Below, in pieces: positions 60,842 through 64,000 of a stretch of DNA of 64,000 nt. Position numbers and translations under genes: made by a program. Within the stretch, counting starts at the first letter, position 1. Every line of letters begins with the position of its first letter. Source of the stretch: Bosea sp. 124 (lineage in GTDB: Bacteria > Pseudomonadota > Alphaproteobacteria > Rhizobiales > Beijerinckiaceae). Location: NCBI RefSeq assembly GCF_003046175.1, contig NZ_PZZM01000001.1:496001-560000 (forward strand), written 5' to 3'. The notes under the pieces are model-generated. The model made no database searches. It was not told the DNA's origin and was given only the letters and a program-made list of their open reading frames with translations.

Positions 60842-62659
60842 TCACCGCCGCCCGAACAGCTTCTCGATATCGCTGAGCTTCAGTTCGACATAGGTCGGCC
60901 GGCCGTGGTTGCACTGGCCGGAATTCGGCGTGACCTCCATCTCGCGCAGCAGGGCGTCCATCTCCTCCGGGCGCAGGCGACGCCCGGCGCGGACGGAGTT
61001 GTGGCAGGCCATCGTCGCCAGCACATGATCGAGCCTGCGTTCGAGCGAGCCCGGTGTCGAACCCATCTGGCCATGCTCCGCCAAGGCGTCGGCGACGTCG
61101 CGGACGAGCTTCTGGAGATTGCCGCCGGCCAATTGCTGGGGCGCCTCCCGAACCAGCACGGCGCCCGGCCCGAAGGGCTCCAGCCGCAGGCCCAGCGTGT
61201 CCAGCTCTTCGCTCGCCGCATTCAGGCGATCGGCGTCGACGGGATCGAGTTCGACGACCTCCGGCAGCAGCAGCGGCTGACGGGCGATGCCGTTCTTCGC
61301 GCGTTCGGCCTTGAGCCGCTCATAGACCAGACGCTCATGGGCGGCGTGCTGGTCGACGATGACGACGCCCTCACGGGTCTGCGCGACGATATAGGTTTCG
61401 TGGAGCTGGGCCCGAGCGGCACCGAGCGGACGGTCGAGCGCATCCGGCGACGGCTCCGCGACATGGGCGCGGGCATCGGCCGAGGACACGTTGAAGCCGG
61501 CGAAGCCCGGCTGCGGGCGAGCCTCGAAGCCTGCCGCAGGCGTGGCCCAGGCCGGCGTGCCGGGCAGGTTCGGACGCATCGGGGCATTCGGGTTGCCGGT
61601 GCCCGCAAAGACGGCGCGGAAGGCCTCCAGGGTCCGGGCACCGCCGGTCGTCGTGGCACGGTGGCCGGCTTCGGCGAGCGCGCCCTTCAGGCCAGAGACG
61701 ACGAGACCGCGCACCAGCGTCGGATCGCGGAAGCGGACCTCGCTCTTGGCCGGGTGAACGTTGACGTCGACGAGGCGCGGATCGCAGGCGACGTCGAGGA
61801 AGAGCACGGGATGCCGGTCGGAGGGCACGACATCGGCATAGGCGCCACGCACCGCCGAGAGCAGGAGCTTGTCGCGCACCGGGCGGCCGTTGACCGCGAG
61901 ATGCACGCCGGCCGAGGTGCCGCGATGGAAGGTCGGCAGGCCGGCAAAGCCGGTGACGCGGAAGCCCTCGCGCGCCGCATCGAGCCTGAGCGCATTTTCC
62001 GGGAAATCGCGCCCGAGCGCCCGGCCGAGCCGGCGCAGCTGGCCGTCCTCGCCCAGGGCCTCGGCCGGCCAGTCGAACGGGGAGACATGCTCGCCCTCCA
62101 GCGAAAAGCGGATCGCCGGATGGGCGATGGCGAGACGGCGCAGCATCTCCGAGACGGCCTGCGCCTCGGCCCGGTCGCTCTTCAGGAATTTGAGGCGCGC
62201 CGGGGTGAAGGCGAAGAGATCGCTGACCTCGATGCGCGTGCCGGGTGCGGCGGCGACAGGACGCACGACGCCCTTCTCGCCGGCCTCGACGACGAGGCCT
62301 GCTCCTTGCGGCGCGTCATGGCGGCGGGTCGCAATCGAGAGCCGCGCGACGGAGCCGATCGAGGGCAGCGCCTCGCCACGAAAACCGAGCGTGTCGATCG
62401 CGAAGAGATCGCCATCCGGGAGCTTCGAGGTGGCATGGCGCTCGACGGCCAGCGCCAGATCCTCCGGCGTTATGCCGGCGCCGTCATCGACGACGCGGAT
62501 CAGCTCGCGCCCGCCGGCCGCAATCGTGACCGAGATGGCACGCGCGCCGGCGTCGATCGCGTTCTCGACCAGCTCCTTCACGGCGGCAGCCGGCCGCTCG
62601 ATCACCTCGCCGGCGGCGATGCGGTCGACCAGGACGGGATCGAGGCGGCGGACGGACAT
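60842..62659 (-). CDS. mutL: DNA mismatch repair protein
   Basis: 605 residues. GHKL ATPase motifs [22 protein letters not shown] and [13 protein letters not shown]; a variable Pro/Ala linker around 340-410; C-terminal endonuclease/dimer domain with [12 protein letters not shown], the metal motif DQHA-x2-E-x4-E, and [13 protein letters not shown]. So an endonuclease-active MutL as in organisms without MutH. Precedes minC on the same strand, 222 bases apart. Confidence 0.96.
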   Translation of the reverse strand: MSVRRLDPVLVDRIAAGEVIERPAAAVKELVENAIDAGARAISVTIAAGGRELIRVVDDGAGITPEDLALAVERHATSKLPDGDLFAIDTLGFRGEALPSIGSVARLSIATRRHDAPQGAGLVVEAGEKGVVRPVAAAPGTRIEVSDLFAFTPARLKFLKSDRAEAQAVSEMLRRLAIAHPAIRFSLEGEHVSPFDWPAEALGEDGQLRRLGRALGRDFPENALRLDAAREGFRVTGFAGLPTFHRGTSAGVHLAVNGRPVRDKLLLSAVRGAYADVVPSDRHPVLFLDVACDPRLVDVNVHPAKSEVRFRDPTLVRGLVVSGLKGALAEAGHRATTTGGARTLEAFRAVFAGTGNPNAPMRPNLPGTPAWATPAAGFEARPQPGFAGFNVSSADARAHVAEPSPDALDRPLGAARAQLHETYIVAQTREGVVIVDQHAAHERLVYERLKAERAKNGIARQPLLLPEVVELDPVDADRLNAASEELDTLGLRLEPFGPGAVLVREAPQQLAGGNLQKLVRDVADALAEHGQMGSTPGSLERRLDHVLATMACHNSVRAGRRLRPEEMDALLREMEVTPNSGQCNHGRPTYVELKLSDIEKLFGRR

Positions 62660-62755
62660 GAAGGTTCCGGGGCGGAGAGGTCAGCGGCGGCGAATCGTGC
62701 TGCTGCTGTCAGCGACAATAGCGGGTGGGAGCTTTTGTCGCTCGCCATCCGCGCC

Positions 62756-62866
62756 GTCATCCCGGACAAGCCGCGTCAGCGGCGCCGATCCGGGATCCAT
62801 ACCGGAGCATTTGCAGGTTAGGTTCCGGAATGGGTCCCGGGTCTCCCTGCGGTCGCCCGGGATGAC
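62756..62866. repeat. Dispersed palindromic intergenic repeat, copy 3
   Basis: 111 bases, ends GTCATCCCGG/CCGGGATGAC, inner GATCCGGGATCCAT and TTCCGGAATGGGTCCCGG. It differs from copies 1 and 2 in the left arm (GACAAGCCGCGTCAGCGG) and has an extra middle of about 20 bases. In the 250-base gap between mutL and the M16 gene. Confidence 0.9.
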
Positions 62867-62909
62867 TCGCGCTTTTCAAATCATGCCGCGCATGACCGTT
62901 CCGGCCAAT

Positions 62910-64000
62910 TCAAACCAGATCGACCGGCCGCCCGACGGCCTGCACCAGCAGGCGCGGATCGCCGAAGAGGCGCCCCGCCACGCGCTTGACGTCGGACAGC
63001 GTCACGGCCGCGAAGAGTTCGTTGCGCTGCGCCAGGAAGTCCGGCTCGAAACCGTTGATCGCGAGGCCGAGCAGTTCGGAGGCGATCTTCGGCGAGGTGT
63101 CGAAGCGCAGCGGATAGGAGCCGATGATGTAGCGCTTGGCCTCGGCGACCTCGTCCTCGCTCGGCCCCTCGTTGGCGAGCTTGGCCATCTCCTCGCGGAT
63201 CACGGTCATCGACTCGGCCGCACGGTCGTTGCGGGTCGCGGTGCCGCCGACCAGCATGGCGCTCTCGCGCAGCGGCATCAGGCTCGACGAGACGCCATAG
63301 GCGAGGCCGCGCTTCTCGCGGACTTCGAGGAACAGGCGCGAGGTGAAGGCGGAACCGCCGAGGATGTGATTCAGCACGCTGCCGGCGATGAAGTCCGGAT
63401 CATGCCGCATCAGGCCGGGGCCGACGAAGCGCAGCACCGTCTGCGGCACGTCGAGATCGATGACATGGGTCTGGCCGAGGCCCTGGATCGGCAGGGGCTC
63501 GCCCGGCAGCGCGCGCGGCAGGCCCTCCGGCAGCGCGCCGAAAAGCTGGTCGAGGCGGCGCGACAGTTCGTCGGCCGTGATGTCACCGACGACGACGACC
63601 TTCAGCCCGGCGCGGGCAAGCAGGCCGCGCGAGAGCGCCTTCAGGCCGGCAGCTTCAAGCCGCGAGACGCTGTCGACATCGCCCTTCTCGGGACGGGCGT
63701 AGGGGTGGCCAGCAAAGGCCGCCGCATAGAGCGCGTTGCGGCAGAGCGTCTCGGGGTTCTGCGCCTGGCGCTGCAGGCCGGAAATGACCTGCCCCTTCAC
63801 CCGCGCCACGGCATCGGCATCGAAGCGCGGCGCGTTGACGGCGAGCGCGAGCAGCTCGAAGGCCGTGTCTCGATGGCTCGACAGCGTCTGGATATGGCCA
63901 TGGAAATCGTCGCGGCGCGCGTCGAAGCCGAGGCTGATCGCGTGGTCGGCGAGCTTGCCGTGAAAAGCTTCGGCGTCGAGATCGCCGGCGCCCTCGTCGA
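62910..64000 (-). CDS. M16 family peptidase, 5' truncated by the window edge
   Basis: The frame is open to the end of the window, giving the last 363 residues. DEGAGDLDAEAFHGKLADHA at the visible start and GLAYGVSSSLMPLRESAMLV later are typical of the pitrilysin-like class in which zinc-binding and non-zinc partner subunits are encoded side by side. The HxxEH motif is not in the visible part, so it cannot be said whether this is the catalytic or the accessory member. The Arg/Tyr-loop VLNHILGGSAFTSRLFLEVR is kept. Confidence 0.88.
   Translation of the reverse strand, partial: DEGAGDLDAEAFHGKLADHAISLGFDARRDDFHGHIQTLSSHRDTAFELLALAVNAPRFDADAVARVKGQVISGLQRQAQNPETLCRNALYAAAFAGHPYARPEKGDVDSVSRLEAAGLKALSRGLLARAGLKVVVVGDITADELSRRLDQLFGALPEGLPRALPGEPLPIQGLGQTHVIDLDVPQTVLRFVGPGLMRHDPDFIAGSVLNHILGGSAFTSRLFLEVREKRGLAYGVSSSLMPLRESAMLVGGTATRNDRAAESMTVIREEMAKLANEGPSEDEVAEAKRYIIGSYPLRFDTSPKIASELLGLAINGFEPDFLAQRNELFAAVTLSDVKRVAGRLFGDPRLLVQAVGRPVDLV

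Noticed and set aside
60806..62821. Long plus-strand frame opposite mutL
   Set aside because: Mirrors mutL codon usage and shows no recognisable protein sequence.

Overview
The window is chromosomal DNA from a GC-rich alphaproteobacterium of the order Hyphomicrobiales (Rhizobiales). The best guess is the Bosea/Methylobacterium neighbourhood, based on gene content and order, not on a database match. Pointers are the order coxB-coxA-ctaB-coxF-ctaG-coxC-DUF983-SURF1, the run UbiA/DUF6101/CysQ/DUF4170/DUF374/WaaA/LpxK/DUF2093, an APH-type ThrB next to IspH, an alphaproteobacterial GshA, an IalB-family protein and several dispersed palindromic intergenic repeats. Coding density is high, neighbouring genes often overlap by 1 or 4 bases, and no rRNA, tRNA, CRISPR array, prophage or transposase was seen.

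Layout. 1-6.9 kb: 3' end of a dienelactone-hydrolase-like gene, a YcbB-type L,D-transpeptidase, then the minus-strand glycine cleavage operon gcvT-gcvH-gcvPA-gcvPB behind a tandem glycine riboswitch. 7-8.1 kb: an IalB-like protein and a lipoprotein. 8.5-15.1 kb: the aa3 cytochrome oxidase operon with heme O synthase and copper/heme assembly factors, followed at 15.4-18.8 kb by thrC, an M16 protease and a GNAT acetyltransferase. 18.8-26.4 kb: a membrane PAS-GGDEF-EAL protein, YqgE/AlgH, a DsbD-N-like protein, a peroxiredoxin, small accessory genes and a CoA transferase with an unusual domain order. 26.4-29.1 kb: rnhA-thrB-ispH, with a partial duplication of the start of rnhA. 29.4-33.5 kb: MATE exporter, DUF937 protein, a DUF1127 gene divergent from a LysR regulator, and an orphan Flp pilin. 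33.7-39.6 kb: gshA, a YbdK ligase, rsmE, ubiA. 39.9-44.3 kb: CysQ-like phosphatase and the lipid A/Kdo genes waaA and lpxK. 44.4-49.1 kb: second dienelactone-hydrolase-like gene, xseA, purD and a vapBC toxin-antitoxin pair. 49.1-51.7 kb: a haloacetate-dehalogenase-like hydrolase, a type II haloacid dehalogenase and a patatin. 51.7-64 kb: ArsR regulator/TSUP transporter pair, an M15 peptidase, tadA, an RluB-type pseudouridine synthase with very long disordered tails, rsmD, minCDE, mutL and the 3' part of an M16 peptidase.

Most of this is core chromosome: respiration, one-carbon metabolism, threonine, glutathione, ubiquinone, lipid A, purines, division-site selection and mismatch repair. I found no single large undescribed system. 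The best leads are local: the rnhA 5' duplication that creates a 37-codon coupled leader ORF; repeats that supply the stop codons of two genes; the apparently permuted CoA transferase; vapBC translationally coupled to an organohalide hydrolase; a LysR/DUF1127 pair with a clear palindrome; an iron-box-like sequence on a candidate minC promoter; and the YbdK gene lying between rsmE and gshA.
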